Shown: positions 26,601 through 34,645 of the stretch, piece by piece
Layout: each line of letters begins with the position of its first letter
How positions within the stretch are numbered: the first letter of the stretch is position 1
DNA from: Fusibacter sp. 3D3
Lineage (GTDB): Bacteria; Bacillota; Clostridia; Peptostreptococcales; Acidaminobacteraceae
Assembly: GCF_001748365.1 (NCBI RefSeq)
Contig: NZ_BDHH01000003.1
Coordinates: 228,303-292,302, forward strand
Length of the DNA stretch: 64,000 nt
Direction of reading: 5' to 3'
Made by a program: the position numbers and the translations under genes
The notes under the pieces: generated by a model
The model's database searches: none
What the model was told of the DNA's origin: nothing
Seen by the model: only the letters and a program-made list of their open reading frames with translations

Positions 26601-27675
26601 GTGGAAGCATCATGTAGATTTATTTGAACTTTTGCGGATTTTACTGGCGCTTATTATTGCGATTGGCGTTTCCGCGTTGCTTATCTTAATCACAAGTGAA
26701 ACACCGCTTTACAGTTTGAGTGTTTTTCTATTTGCCCCCTTTGAAAAGTTAAAATATTTTTCCAATGTACTGGAAATGATGGTCCCCTTAACCTTTACTG
26801 GGCTCTCGCTTTGTATCGTTTACCAATCTAAAAATTTCAGTTTGATTGCAGACGGTTGCTTCTATATGGGTGCGGTGGCTGCTGCGTTTGTTGCGATTAA
26901 ATTCGTGATGCCTTTTGGGCTACATCCCTTTGTGGCAATGGCAATTGCAGGTATTGTCGGCGGTTTTATTGGGGTTTTACCAGGGATTATTAAAATTAAG
27001 TGGCAAGCGAATGAGCTGGTTTCTTCATTGATGATGAATTATATCTTTTACTTCTTGGGGCTTTATATTATCAACTATTTTTTAAGAGATCCGCAGGCAA
27101 GTGTATTTGCATCTTATAAATTTAGTCCGACATTTGCATTGCCAGGCATTCTTGAGGGGACAAGATTGCACGCGGGATTTTTGATCGCAATGGCATCTGT
27201 GGTTTTGGTCTACTTCTATATTTATAAAACCAAATGGGGTTATGAACTGAGAATTGTGGGAGATAACCTTAATTTTGCCAAGTACTCAGGCATCAATACG
27301 GCTAAAGTGTTAGTGGTATCGCAATTTATTGCGGGAACGCTTGCAGGAGTAGGTGGTGCGATTGAAATGTCTGGGATGTATAAACGCTTTATATGGGATT
27401 CACCGCCTTCGTATGCATGGGATGGTGTTATTATTGCATTACTCACAAAGAACAATCCTAAATATGTACCGTTTGCGGCTTTCTTCCTCTCTTATCTTAG
27501 AATTGGTGCGGATTTAATGTCCAGAAGAAGTGATGTGGATAATCAGATCATCTCCATTATTCAAGCGGTGATTATTTTGCTCATTGCGGCAGAACATTTC
27601 TTAGCCAAATGGCGCTTAAAATCCGAAAATAAGGTAGCGAAAGATAAATATATTACAGCAAACTTGGAGGGGTAG
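26593..27675 (+). CDS. Nucleoside ABC transporter permease 1 (YufP/NupP-like)
   Basis: 360 residues with about ten membrane helices. The LMMNYIFYFLGLY and GINTAKVLVVSQFIAGTLAG segments match BPD_transp_2 permeases of the BMP-linked nucleoside systems. The extended N-terminal helix and FAPFEKLKYFSNVLEMM loop are typical of the larger subunit. It pairs with the permease encoded 5 nt downstream to form the channel and uses the duplicated ATPase. RBS GGAGG lies within the end of the ATPase gene, indicating translational coupling. Confidence 0.9.
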   Translation: MRKWKHHVDLFELLRILLALIIAIGVSALLILITSETPLYSLSVFLFAPFEKLKYFSNVLEMMVPLTFTGLSLCIVYQSKNFSLIADGCFYMGAVAAAFVAIKFVMPFGLHPFVAMAIAGIVGGFIGVLPGIIKIKWQANELVSSLMMNYIFYFLGLYIINYFLRDPQASVFASYKFSPTFALPGILEGTRLHAGFLIAMASVVLVYFYIYKTKWGYELRIVGDNLNFAKYSGINTAKVLVVSQFIAGTLAGVGGAIEMSGMYKRFIWDSPPSYAWDGVIIALLTKNNPKYVPFAAFFLSYLRIGADLMSRRSDVDNQIISIIQAVIILLIAAEHFLAKWRLKSENKVAKDKYITANLEG

Positions 27676-27680
27676 AGAAG

Positions 27681-28616
27681 ATGGATATGATTATGCATAT
27701 GATTTGGAATGATGCCTTTTGGTTCGCAGTAATTCGTGTAACAACGCCGATTTTATACGCAACTTTAGGGGCTGTGATTGCCAGTAGAGCAGGCGCCATC
27801 AATATTGGTATTGAAGGCACCATGTTAACGGGTGCTCTGATGGGTGTGCTTTTCAGTGCATTTACTCAAAATGCTTGGATTGGACTCTTGGCATCCATGG
27901 TGTCTGGGGCTTTACTCGGCGCATTGCTCGCTTATTTTGCACTGAAAATGAAGAGTAACATCGTTTTGACTGGGATTGCAATTAATATTTTAAGTGCAGG
28001 TGGCACGATTTTTTTACTCACTACAATTACAGGGGATAAAGGGATTTCAACTTCTTTAAACAGTAAGGTGCTTCCCAATATCGATATTCCGTTTATAGCG
28101 GATTTACCTGTGGTAGGGTCTGTTTTATCGGGGCATAATGTCTTGACCTATTTGGTGCTCGTCTGTATTGTGATGGTGCATATACTATTTAATCATACAG
28201 CGCTGGGGCTTAGGATTCGTGCGGTTGGCGAAGCACCAGAATCTGCGGATTCGGTTGGAATTGATGTCTTTAAGATTAAGATCATTGCACTTGTATTGAG
28301 CGGTGTTTTAGCGGGGATCGGTGGTGCTTTTCTATCTATGGGTTATATGTCGTGGTTCTCGGCGGGGATGACGGCTGGACGTGGGTACATTGCACTGGCA
28401 GCCAGAGCGATTGCAGGGAATTCTTCCGTGGGTGCCCTTTTTGCGTCGTTATTATTTGGATTTGCCGATACTTTATCCAATTACCTTCAATCCGTTCAGA
28501 TTCCTGTTGAATTTATACACATGATTCCATACGTGATTACGATTTTAGGCTTTATTGTGATTTCGATCGTCAATAATAAAAGAGAACTTATGCGGAAAAA
28601 ACGACAGCTTGGATAG
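27681..28616 (+). CDS. Nucleoside ABC transporter permease 2 (YufQ/NupQ-like)
   Basis: 311 residues with about eight to nine helices. IASRAGAINIGIEGTMLTGAL, LRIRAVGEAPESADSVGI and SGVLAGIGGAFLSMGYMSWF are the conserved segments of the smaller BPD_transp_2 permease in nucleoside importers. It starts 5 nt after the first permease gene behind GGAGG. With the lipoprotein and ATPase it completes a full importer. Confidence 0.9.
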   Translation: MDMIMHMIWNDAFWFAVIRVTTPILYATLGAVIASRAGAINIGIEGTMLTGALMGVLFSAFTQNAWIGLLASMVSGALLGALLAYFALKMKSNIVLTGIAINILSAGGTIFLLTTITGDKGISTSLNSKVLPNIDIPFIADLPVVGSVLSGHNVLTYLVLVCIVMVHILFNHTALGLRIRAVGEAPESADSVGIDVFKIKIIALVLSGVLAGIGGAFLSMGYMSWFSAGMTAGRGYIALAARAIAGNSSVGALFASLLFGFADTLSNYLQSVQIPVEFIHMIPYVITILGFIVISIVNNKRELMRKKRQLG

Positions 28617-28666
28617 TGCGATTGCCTAGTGGTTAGAGATGTACTTTAGGAAGGCGGTAATCAGAA

Positions 28667-29980
28667 TTGAGTTATAAATGCATTTACAATGGTGTGGTTT
28701 TAACCATGAACGCATCAGGTGAAATTATAGAAAATGGGGCAGTCGTTATTGAAGGGGCTCGCATTGTGGCTTTGGGCAATGAGGCTTTAATGGGCGGGTA
28801 TGAGTTTGAAGAAATGATAGATGCACGTGGCGGCATCATCATGCCGGGTTTTATAAATGGTCATGGACATGTGTCGATGTCCGTTTTCAGAACGCTAGGT
28901 GAAGATGTTCCCAATCGACTACAGCGGTTTCTATTTCCGCTTGAAGACCGGTTAATCTGTGAAAATTATGTGCGCAAAGGGGCTATGCTGGGCATTGCTG
29001 AAATGATTTTGGGTGGTGTAACCACTTTTGTAGATATGTACTATTTCGAGGATGAGGTGGCAAAGGCTGCTAAGGAAATGGGCATGCGTGCCATCGTGGG
29101 TGAGACGATTATAGATCGAATTGCACCAGATGCACAGTTGCCCTACGAGGGTATAATGCACGCCAAAGCGCTTATCGAAAAATGGCGTGGTGATGATTTG
29201 ATCACGCCAGCGCTTGCACCTCATGCCACTTATTCTAACGATGAAGCGCATTTAAAAGAAATCTGTGAAATTTCAAAAGAACTTGATGTGCCTGTACTGA
29301 TGCATGTTTCTGAAATGGCTTACGAAATTTCAAAATTTAGAGAGGTGTATCAGCTGTCGCCAGTTCAATACTTGGATCATATCGGCGTGTTAAACAATAA
29401 GCTAATTGCAGCACATGTGGTGTATGCGGATGAAGCTGACTTTGCACTTTTAGCAAAGCATGATGTGGGTGTGGTGCACTGCGTCGCAGCAAATGCAAAG
29501 AGTGGACGTCCTGTGTCACCAGTAAACGAGATGCTGAAGCGAGGCGTGAAGGTCGGTCTTGGCACAGATGGGCCCATGAGCGGCAATACGCTTGATGTCA
29601 TCGGTCTTTTGGATCAAGTGGCTAAGGTTCAAAAGATAAATGAGAAGGATAATACAGTTCTTACGGCGCGTGAAGTGGTGGAGATGGGCACGATTTTAGG
29701 GGCAAAAGCCATTCACATGGATGCAAAAGTAGGTTCGCTTGAAGTGGGTAAACTGGCAGATGTCATCATTATTGATACCATTGCACCGCATTTGCAACCG
29801 ATCTACGATTATTACTCGGCACTTGTGTATGGGGCTTACCCTCAAGATGTGGTCTTTTCCATGATTCACGGAAAGACGGTGATGCAGGATCGAAAACTTC
29901 TGACGGGTGATTTACCTCAAATCATCAAAGCGGTTCAGAAGATTTCTAAAAAGATCAAAGCGGAGATGGTCGAAATGTGA
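28667..29980 (+). CDS. Deaminase-like amidohydrolase (MtaD/SsnA/TrzN group)
   Basis: 437 residues. Start is TTG at 28667 with AGGAAGG about 10 nt upstream; no ATG is better placed. Metal motif GHGHVSMS near residue 65, then LAPHATYSND, VLMHVSEM, AAHVVYADEAD and LGTDGPMSG with the metal Asp, and a final VGKLADVIIID returning to the sandwich domain. This is the ATZ/TRZ-like group that removes amino groups from purine-type rings (adenosine or methylthioadenosine, guanine derivatives). Next to a nucleoside importer it probably deaminates the imported base or nucleoside. The 3' end is duplicated at 32.0 kb. Confidence 0.88.
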   Translation: MSYKCIYNGVVLTMNASGEIIENGAVVIEGARIVALGNEALMGGYEFEEMIDARGGIIMPGFINGHGHVSMSVFRTLGEDVPNRLQRFLFPLEDRLICENYVRKGAMLGIAEMILGGVTTFVDMYYFEDEVAKAAKEMGMRAIVGETIIDRIAPDAQLPYEGIMHAKALIEKWRGDDLITPALAPHATYSNDEAHLKEICEISKELDVPVLMHVSEMAYEISKFREVYQLSPVQYLDHIGVLNNKLIAAHVVYADEADFALLAKHDVGVVHCVAANAKSGRPVSPVNEMLKRGVKVGLGTDGPMSGNTLDVIGLLDQVAKVQKINEKDNTVLTAREVVEMGTILGAKAIHMDAKVGSLEVGKLADVIIIDTIAPHLQPIYDYYSALVYGAYPQDVVFSMIHGKTVMQDRKLLTGDLPQIIKAVQKISKKIKAEMVEM

Positions 29981-30072
29981 TGATGGAGAAGTGATCGCAC
30001 GGCTGAAATAGGATCATAGAAATGAAGTTTGATAAAAGAAATGTCGTGTATAAAAGAGAATAGGAGCATTAA

Positions 30073-30222
30073 ATAAGTAACGCGCTATCCAGTGAGTCTT
30101 TGGATAGCGCGTTTTGATTAAAATCATTAGTTTTCGTCCAGCTTAGAGGCAGGAGTTTTCAACCTGCTCTAAGCTGTTAGACGAGCACAGGTCAGGTGAA
30201 ACGAAGTTTCGACGGACAATGA
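30073..30222 (+). repeat. Terminator-plus-multi-hairpin element, copy 1
   Basis: The unit starts at ATAAGTAA, contains a terminator stem (GCGCTATCC/GGATAGCGC with a T-run, about 30081-30116), then a long hairpin (GCTTAGA-GCAGG/CCTGC-TCTAAGC), a short hairpin GAAAC-GAA-GTTTC, and closes with GGACAATGA pairing with TCATT and GTCC at its beginning. Copies at 32225 and 54395 share this order. The first hairpin serves as terminator of the nucleoside operon. Stems in copy 3 carry compensatory changes. Confidence 0.7.
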
Positions 30223-30281
30223 GGTGGTAGGTTTGAAATTTAATCTTCAGATGGAAGGGAATGTGTACTTCCTTGGCAGTG

Positions 30282-30809
30282 CTAATCTATTTCGACTAAT
30301 TTATTTCCTGAATGTAAAAATTCATGAACATCATCATCCCATTTTGAAGCCGTCTTTTTCTCAATTAATAATAAAAGCGTATCTTTAACTTGATTGCAAT
30401 AACTTCTCAGATATTCATCTGAATTATCTTCATACTTGCTATCCTCATATACAAATCTCTGCAAATAATCTTTCATGTAAAAGCATTGATCGCTTCTTTT
30501 CGTTCTTACAGAATCTTTTGGGTCATCCAAAAATAGATCGAATGATTCAATCGTTTGAAATGTAACAAAAATCTGTGTATGATTGTGTCTGAACTTTTGA
30601 TAGTCATCAAGGGATAAAAATCCTTCGCGCTCATATTGATCAAGGTAATTTAAATTTGCATCTGCTAATTTTAGAATGTATTCAAAATGCATGATTAGAC
30701 TTTGATTTAATGAAGTTTTATAGGTTGATAACTCAACGCTCTTCGTGTAACCGTATATTGAAAGCCCTAGAATGATGAATATTACTAGAAATTTTAAATT
30801 CTTTTTCAT
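30282..30809 (-). CDS. Small exported or membrane-anchored hypothetical protein
   Basis: 175 residues. The N-terminus has a Lys-rich start and hydrophobic stretch FLVIFIILGLSIYGYT (about 7-23), an uncleaved anchor or signal peptide. The rest is a helical, charged domain with LNQSLIMHFEYILKLADANL and YLDQYEREGFLS. A shorter paralogue lies at 32392-32757. Beyond its stop, about 35-15 nt further on the minus strand, a relict ending GSTHSLPSED resembles the paralogue's C-terminus, so the gene end has been rearranged. No family is recognised. Confidence 0.6.
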   Translation of the reverse strand: MKKNLKFLVIFIILGLSIYGYTKSVELSTYKTSLNQSLIMHFEYILKLADANLNYLDQYEREGFLSLDDYQKFRHNHTQIFVTFQTIESFDLFLDDPKDSVRTKRSDQCFYMKDYLQRFVYEDSKYEDNSDEYLRSYCNQVKDTLLLLIEKKTASKWDDDVHEFLHSGNKLVEID

Positions 30810-30841
30810 TGTCTTATCCTTTTGTTTTAGTGTACGGTGTA

Positions 30842-31131
30842 CTAAAATGTATTTGTAAAGCTGCTAGTGTAAGTGTAAGTAGGTACTCCAACGCTGTCAT
30901 TTATGCCGGTGCTCACGACACTATAATCCCAACGGACTGCTATTTTTTTCGACCTAATATATTTGATTCGGCGTCATTTTGAACTCTTGGAACCGCTTTT
31001 AGATAATGACCTACTGTAGTCAAATGAATCCCATATGGATCAAAAACACTTTTAACAGTTTTACATTTGGTGTTGTTACCATTATACCAATTCGACATCA
31101 AAGAGAAATTCCTTTTTGCAAAAAAAACCAT
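30842..31131 (-). pseudogene. Frameshifted small gene of unknown family
   Basis: A frame from ATG 31131 runs to a stop at 30940 in a run of seven A (minus strand). The +1/-1 frame continues sensibly from there to TAG 30842, with IAVRWDYSVV and GVPTYTYTSSFTNTF. Joined, the product would be about 95 residues, ending in an aromatic, Ser/Thr-rich beta-type tail. The simplest explanation is an indel in the A-run. No ribosome binding site is clear and no family is recognised; programmed frameshifting cannot be excluded. Confidence 0.35.
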
Positions 31132-31435
31132 ACTATAATTTCTTACGATATGGTTTCATATTTAGGTGACTTTCTCAGCAGCCTCGCCGGATGCCTTGAT
31201 TGTTTTGCTTTGAAAATTTGATTTGAGACTATGATTTTTTTTATAGACTTCTATGATATAAAGATAGCATAAAAAACGTAAAAGGGAGAAATGATTTTCA
31301 ATTAATGTAATTTGTTTGCATATAATCAAAATAAGAGCTATAATAATACTAATTAATATAATAAATGTATGATTAATACAAATATATCATATTATTTTTT
31401 ATTTGAACAAAAAACTTGATTAGGAGGAAATTGTA
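31132..31435. other. Non-coding stretch, very A+T-rich
   Basis: No convincing gene is present. The second half is almost pure A+T with a TATAAT-like site near 31340 and probably holds the promoter of the small membrane protein at 31439. Confidence 0.4.
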
Positions 31436-31438
31436 TTG

Positions 31439-31681
31439 ATGAAAGACAAATCTATTTTTTACATTTTTTTAGGGTTATTAAACTTTAATTTAGTTGTTAT
31501 CTCCGTTATATTAACTATACTGCTCTCAAATATCAGTTTTTATTTAGATGGTTTATCTTCAGAATTCTATACAGATATTAATCATTATATACCCAGTGGT
31601 ATAACGTTGTTGATTATTATGATGGTTTTAATTAACGGTGCAGTTAGTGGCGCTATGATTTACTCAGTTACTAAAAAGTAG
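31439..31681 (+). CDS. Small membrane protein, two helices
   Basis: 80 residues. Helix 1 about 7-30 and helix 2 about 54-76, separated by an acidic extracellular loop (YLDGLSSEFYTDINHYIPSG). AGGAGG lies 11 nt before ATG 31439 and 8 nt before an in-frame TTG at 31436, so either could initiate. A terminator follows. No family recognised; size and shape are like immunity or toxin-antitoxin-associated membrane proteins, which is only a guess. Confidence 0.55.
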   Translation: MKDKSIFYIFLGLLNFNLVVISVILTILLSNISFYLDGLSSEFYTDINHYIPSGITLLIIMMVLINGAVSGAMIYSVTKK

Positions 31682-31710
31682 CCGATTTTATATTTTGTTA
31701 ATATGTCTGA

Positions 31711-31752
31711 AAAACATTAATAATTCAGAAATTGAAATGTTAATGTTTTTTG
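31711..31752 (+). terminator. Terminator of the small membrane protein gene
   Basis: AAAACATTAA (31711-31720) pairs with TTAATGTTTT (about 31740-31749), directly followed by further T. The loop is 19 nt. Confidence 0.6.
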
Positions 31753-31832
31753 TTTTATATTGACATTTATGTATAGTTAAGATGCTATTATTCAATAATT
31801 ACATATTTAGGTTTTTTATCCGAAGAGGAAAA

Positions 31833-31928
31833 ATGAAAAAGATTCTTAGTTTAAATTTTGTTTTACTGCTTATTCGAATAATGCATTTTTGTCACGCTCA
31901 TCTGTTTATACCGCTTAAAAAACCTTAA
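31833..31928 (+). pseudogene. Truncated signal-peptide open frame
   Basis: 31 codons behind GAAGAGGAAAA. The product starts MKKILSLNFVLLLI, a signal-peptide-like start, and then ends in a stop. It lies next to the left edge of the duplicated segment at 32.04 kb, so it is probably the broken 5' end of an exported-protein gene. Confidence 0.35.
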
Positions 31929-32043
31929 CCTAACAATCTCGCACTCAACTTCAGATAGGGGTTCTCCAAAAATCTTCTACCTGATTTTTTCAAAAAAAAT
32001 CGCAATCCTCTTTTGATCTTTCCAATACAACCTGCTCTATATA

Positions 32044-32132
32044 GAAAACTCTTAACGGGTGATCTGCCTCAAATCATCAAAGCGATTCAGAAGATTTCTA
32101 AAAAGATCAAAGCGGAGATGATCGAAATGTGA
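32044..32132 (+). pseudogene. 3' fragment of amidohydrolase gene
   Basis: Encodes LLTGDLPQIIKAIQKI and the ending KIKAEMIEM before TGA, the same as the C-terminus of the protein at 28667-29980 apart from two Val to Ile changes. There is no upstream part and no start. Confidence 0.85.
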
Positions 32133-32224
32133 TGATGGAGAAGTGATCACACGGCTGAAATAGGATCATAGAAATGAAGTTTGATAAAAGAAATGTCGTG
32201 TATAAAAGAGAATAGGAGCATTAA

Positions 32225-32374
32225 ATAAGTAACGCGCTATCCAGTGAGTCTTTGGATAGCGCGTTTTGATTAAAATCATTAGTTTTCGTCCAGCTTAGAG
32301 GCAGGAGTTTTCAACCTGCTCTAAGCGGTTAGACGAGCACGGGTCAGGTGAAACGAAGTTTCGACGGACAATGA
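32225..32374 (+). repeat. Terminator-plus-multi-hairpin element, copy 2
   Basis: Same length and order of hairpins as copy 1 (30073-30222), with only a few substitutions (for example CGGTTAG for CTGTTAG). It lies inside the duplicated segment and so arose with it. Confidence 0.75.
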
Positions 32375-32391
32375 GGTGGTAGGTTTAACAT

Positions 32392-32757
32392 TTACTCTTC
32401 AGAGGGGAAATGTGTACTTCCGGAGTATAAAAATAATCTAACCGCTTTGTATCTGTTCTTTTCATACTCAAAATTATAGTATCGAGCGTTCATCGCACTA
32501 CTTTGATAACTTCTATTGACACCAATATATTGTTCGTTGGGTTTTGGCATTAATTGATCCAAAGACTCCATGTGCTGAAATATCACGATAGTGGATAACT
32601 GATTATCAATCATAGAGAGGTAATCTTTTTCGGATAAATAACCCTCTTCATCAAATTTATCAAGGTAGCTTAAGTTGCCATTAACTAAAGCTTGGATCGA
32701 TTCAAGATGTAATTTTAAACTTTGATTAAAAGCAATTTTGAATTGATTTATTTGCAC
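32392..32757 (-). pseudogene. Truncated paralogue of the 30282 protein
   Basis: 121 codons from a GTG without a ribosome binding site. FNQSLKLHLESIQALVNGNL and YLDKFDEEGYLS match the middle of the 175-residue protein at 30282-30809, but the membrane anchor is missing and the frame starts only 14 nt after the stop of the upstream membrane-protein gene. The C-terminus is GSTHFPSEE, a tail found as a relict behind the other copy. Probably a 5'-truncated, inactive copy, although translation by coupling is possible. Confidence 0.55.
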
Positions 32758-32771
32758 TAAAGAGATTCATC

Positions 32772-33650
32772 TTAAACTCTTTTGCTCAGATATAAAGTAC
32801 TCCCAGAAAAGAGTAATAAACTCAACATAAAGTACTCTGGAAACCAGAGTGAAGTATTGATGTCTATGATTCTAAAAGTTAAAAGGCAATAAATCACAAG
32901 TGCGATAAATATTGTGGACAAAAGCGTAACGAACGCCCCTAGCGATATGTCTGCAAACTGTTTCTCGTCATACCAATCCGCGGGATATTCCTTTCTCTTT
33001 GTAAAGAACCAGTAACCAGTGGCCAGACCATAAGGGAGTATGAAAACGATGCATAATAGGAAATACAAACCGCCTAAATGCTTCTGAGGAAGACCTGCCC
33101 CACTGAGTAGGAATAAACAGATTAATCCCAAGATTGCCGATACGATACCAATTTGGGTAACGGTTAGGAAAAGTGCTTCATCCTTAACGGCAGTTGTCAG
33201 TTCAGAATTTTTTGAAATAAGTCTGTTTGCTGCAATGCATTGAAACAGTAGAAGCAGAGCAAAGACTACATGAACGGCATGCCCAGCAAATACGATGCGC
33301 CATTCGTCGGTAGTGTCATAGCCCGCTATATATTCGTGGCCTATATCGCTCAACATCATGACATCCACAGCTAAAAGAAATAGTGAGAAAAAGCATATAA
33401 CGAAAGTAGCAGATCTCAAGAGACTATCATTTCTGAAATGCAAAAACAGTTTAACAGAATTCAGTATCGCAAATAGATGTGACAACCCAATAATGATCAG
33501 AAAAATAGCAACTGTAAAGCTCATCCATTCTTGAATGGCAGATCCTGTCTGTATTGCAGTTTTTATGTCTGACAGTAGTAGAATATTACCAGCAATTAGA
33601 CAAAGCATTATAATGCTCAGTACTGTAGAAAGACGATTTATAAATTTCAT
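32772..33650 (-). CDS. Multi-pass membrane protein linked to Xre regulator
   Basis: 292 residues from ATG 33650, chosen for GGAGG 8 nt upstream. About eight hydrophobic helices in four pairs, with short loops and no recognised catalytic motif. The layout is like DUF2975-type membrane proteins that are commonly encoded next to a small YozG-like Xre regulator, as here: the regulator gene ends 13 nt upstream. Function unknown. Confidence 0.65.
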   Translation of the reverse strand: MKFINRLSTVLSIIMLCLIAGNILLLSDIKTAIQTGSAIQEWMSFTVAIFLIIIGLSHLFAILNSVKLFLHFRNDSLLRSATFVICFFSLFLLAVDVMMLSDIGHEYIAGYDTTDEWRIVFAGHAVHVVFALLLLFQCIAANRLISKNSELTTAVKDEALFLTVTQIGIVSAILGLICLFLLSGAGLPQKHLGGLYFLLCIVFILPYGLATGYWFFTKRKEYPADWYDEKQFADISLGAFVTLLSTIFIALVIYCLLTFRIIDINTSLWFPEYFMLSLLLFSGSTLYLSKRV

Positions 33651-33663
33651 ATGACGATCCCTC

Positions 33664-33876
33664 CTAGTCTTCATCCTTAATAATATAGAAAATTTCTTCA
33701 ACGGTTTTTCCGAAAAACATCGCGAGCTTAATAGCAAGGAGTGTTGATGGCATGAATTTGCCGGTCTCTATTGAGTGTATGGTCAGCCTTGTGACATTTA
33801 CTTCATTGGCGAGTTCTTGTTGAGTTAATTCACCATGCTCGAACCGATATTTCCGGATGTTGTTTCCAAGTTTCAT
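33664..33876 (-). CDS. Small Xre family HTH regulator (YozG-like)
   Basis: 70 residues from ATG 33876 behind GGAGGTGAT, 7 nt spacing. The HTH is LTQQELANEVNVTRLTIHSI and the ending FFGKTVEEIFYIIKDED is typical of the short Cro/CI-type regulators with an amphipathic tail. It is the first gene of a two-gene unit with the membrane protein. AT-rich dyads upstream at 34054-34079 may be its own operator. Confidence 0.88.
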   Translation of the reverse strand: MKLGNNIRKYRFEHGELTQQELANEVNVTRLTIHSIETGKFMPSTLLAIKLAMFFGKTVEEIFYIIKDED

Positions 33877-34053
33877 AGTTTTAATCACCTCCAATACGGG
33901 TTTATTAGGAATTCATACAGTCTGTTGTATAGGGCTGTGCGTCTCATAAATTTGGACACTTTCATATGGCGCATTTCTTCTGTAGTGGATCCGAGTGTCT
34001 CTAACTGTCTTCTTGAAAATAAGATCATAGAAGAGTGATCATGTTTATGTAAT

Positions 34054-34079
34054 GTATATTAAACTATACTTAGTGTATA
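34054..34079. promoter_or_regulatory. GTATA/TATAC repeats, candidate Xre operator
   Basis: GTATA (34054-34058), TATAC (34065-34069) and GTATA (34075-34079) form two overlapping dyads, about one helical turn apart, in a 330-nt region without a gene (33895-34224). The rest of this region shows no feature except possible promoters. Confidence 0.35.
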
Positions 34080-34224
34080 TATAACTATATATTTTGTCAA
34101 TACTTTTTTTATATTCCTAACCCCAATTATCAAATAAGGATTAAAATCGGGTTTACAGATGCGTTTTAGAAGGCTAAACTTAAGTAAAATCAAAATGATT
34201 ACAAAAAGTATAGAAGGAGGTACC

Positions 34225-34488
34225 ATGACTTATAAAATTAAAATGCTTTATACCATTCTTTCCGCTGTAATTTTACTGCCAGCGCTCTTATTGATAATCA
34301 ATACACCGATTTCGTCAAATTATTATATTATCGGCATTTATCTTTTAGCATCAATAGTGAAGGACACTTTTTTTTATTTAAAAGGTTATAATTTTGAACG
34401 TGTTAAAATTATAAATCTTGTTTATATAGATGTTGTATTGTGTGTGCTCTTTATTTTGTATGTTTTTATGACATATATATTAGAATAA
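34225..34488 (+). CDS. Small membrane protein, three helices
   Basis: 87 residues from ATG 34225 with AAGGAGG 5 nt upstream. Three hydrophobic helices (about 8-27, 33-51 and 64-85). No family recognised. It stands alone between the Xre unit and the terminator of the por operon. Confidence 0.6.
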   Translation: MTYKIKMLYTILSAVILLPALLLIINTPISSNYYIIGIYLLASIVKDTFFYLKGYNFERVKIINLVYIDVVLCVLFILYVFMTYILE

Positions 34489-34567
34489 TTTTTTAACTGC
34501 GTTTGAATGAATTCTATCATAGAGAGACTAATTGCATTACATATGCCTTTATTGTAACTAAAATAAA

Positions 34568-34623
34568 CAACGCCCTCAAAACACACGGTGGTGAGCCGAT
34601 TGTGTTTGAGGGCGTTGCTTTTT
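34568..34623. terminator. Bidirectional terminator
   Basis: A long stem with CAACGCCCTCAAA (34568-34580) and TTTGAGGGCGTTG (34605-34617), followed by CTTTTT on + and TTTATTTTA on -. It ends the por operon and the small gene upstream. Confidence 0.85.
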
Positions 34624-34645
34624 CATAATTTAAAGGAGATTTAAA

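Larger units (their letters stand above)
32041..32390 (+). repeat. Segmental duplicate of 29.89-30.24 kb
   Basis: About 345 bp are nearly identical to 29893-30236. The copy contains the last 28 codons of the deaminase-like amidohydrolase, its downstream spacer, terminator and multi-hairpin element. Differences are few and scattered. The left junction is inside the amidohydrolase gene, so the copy is a fragment; the right side leads into a paralogue of the gene at 30282. Confidence 0.9.
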
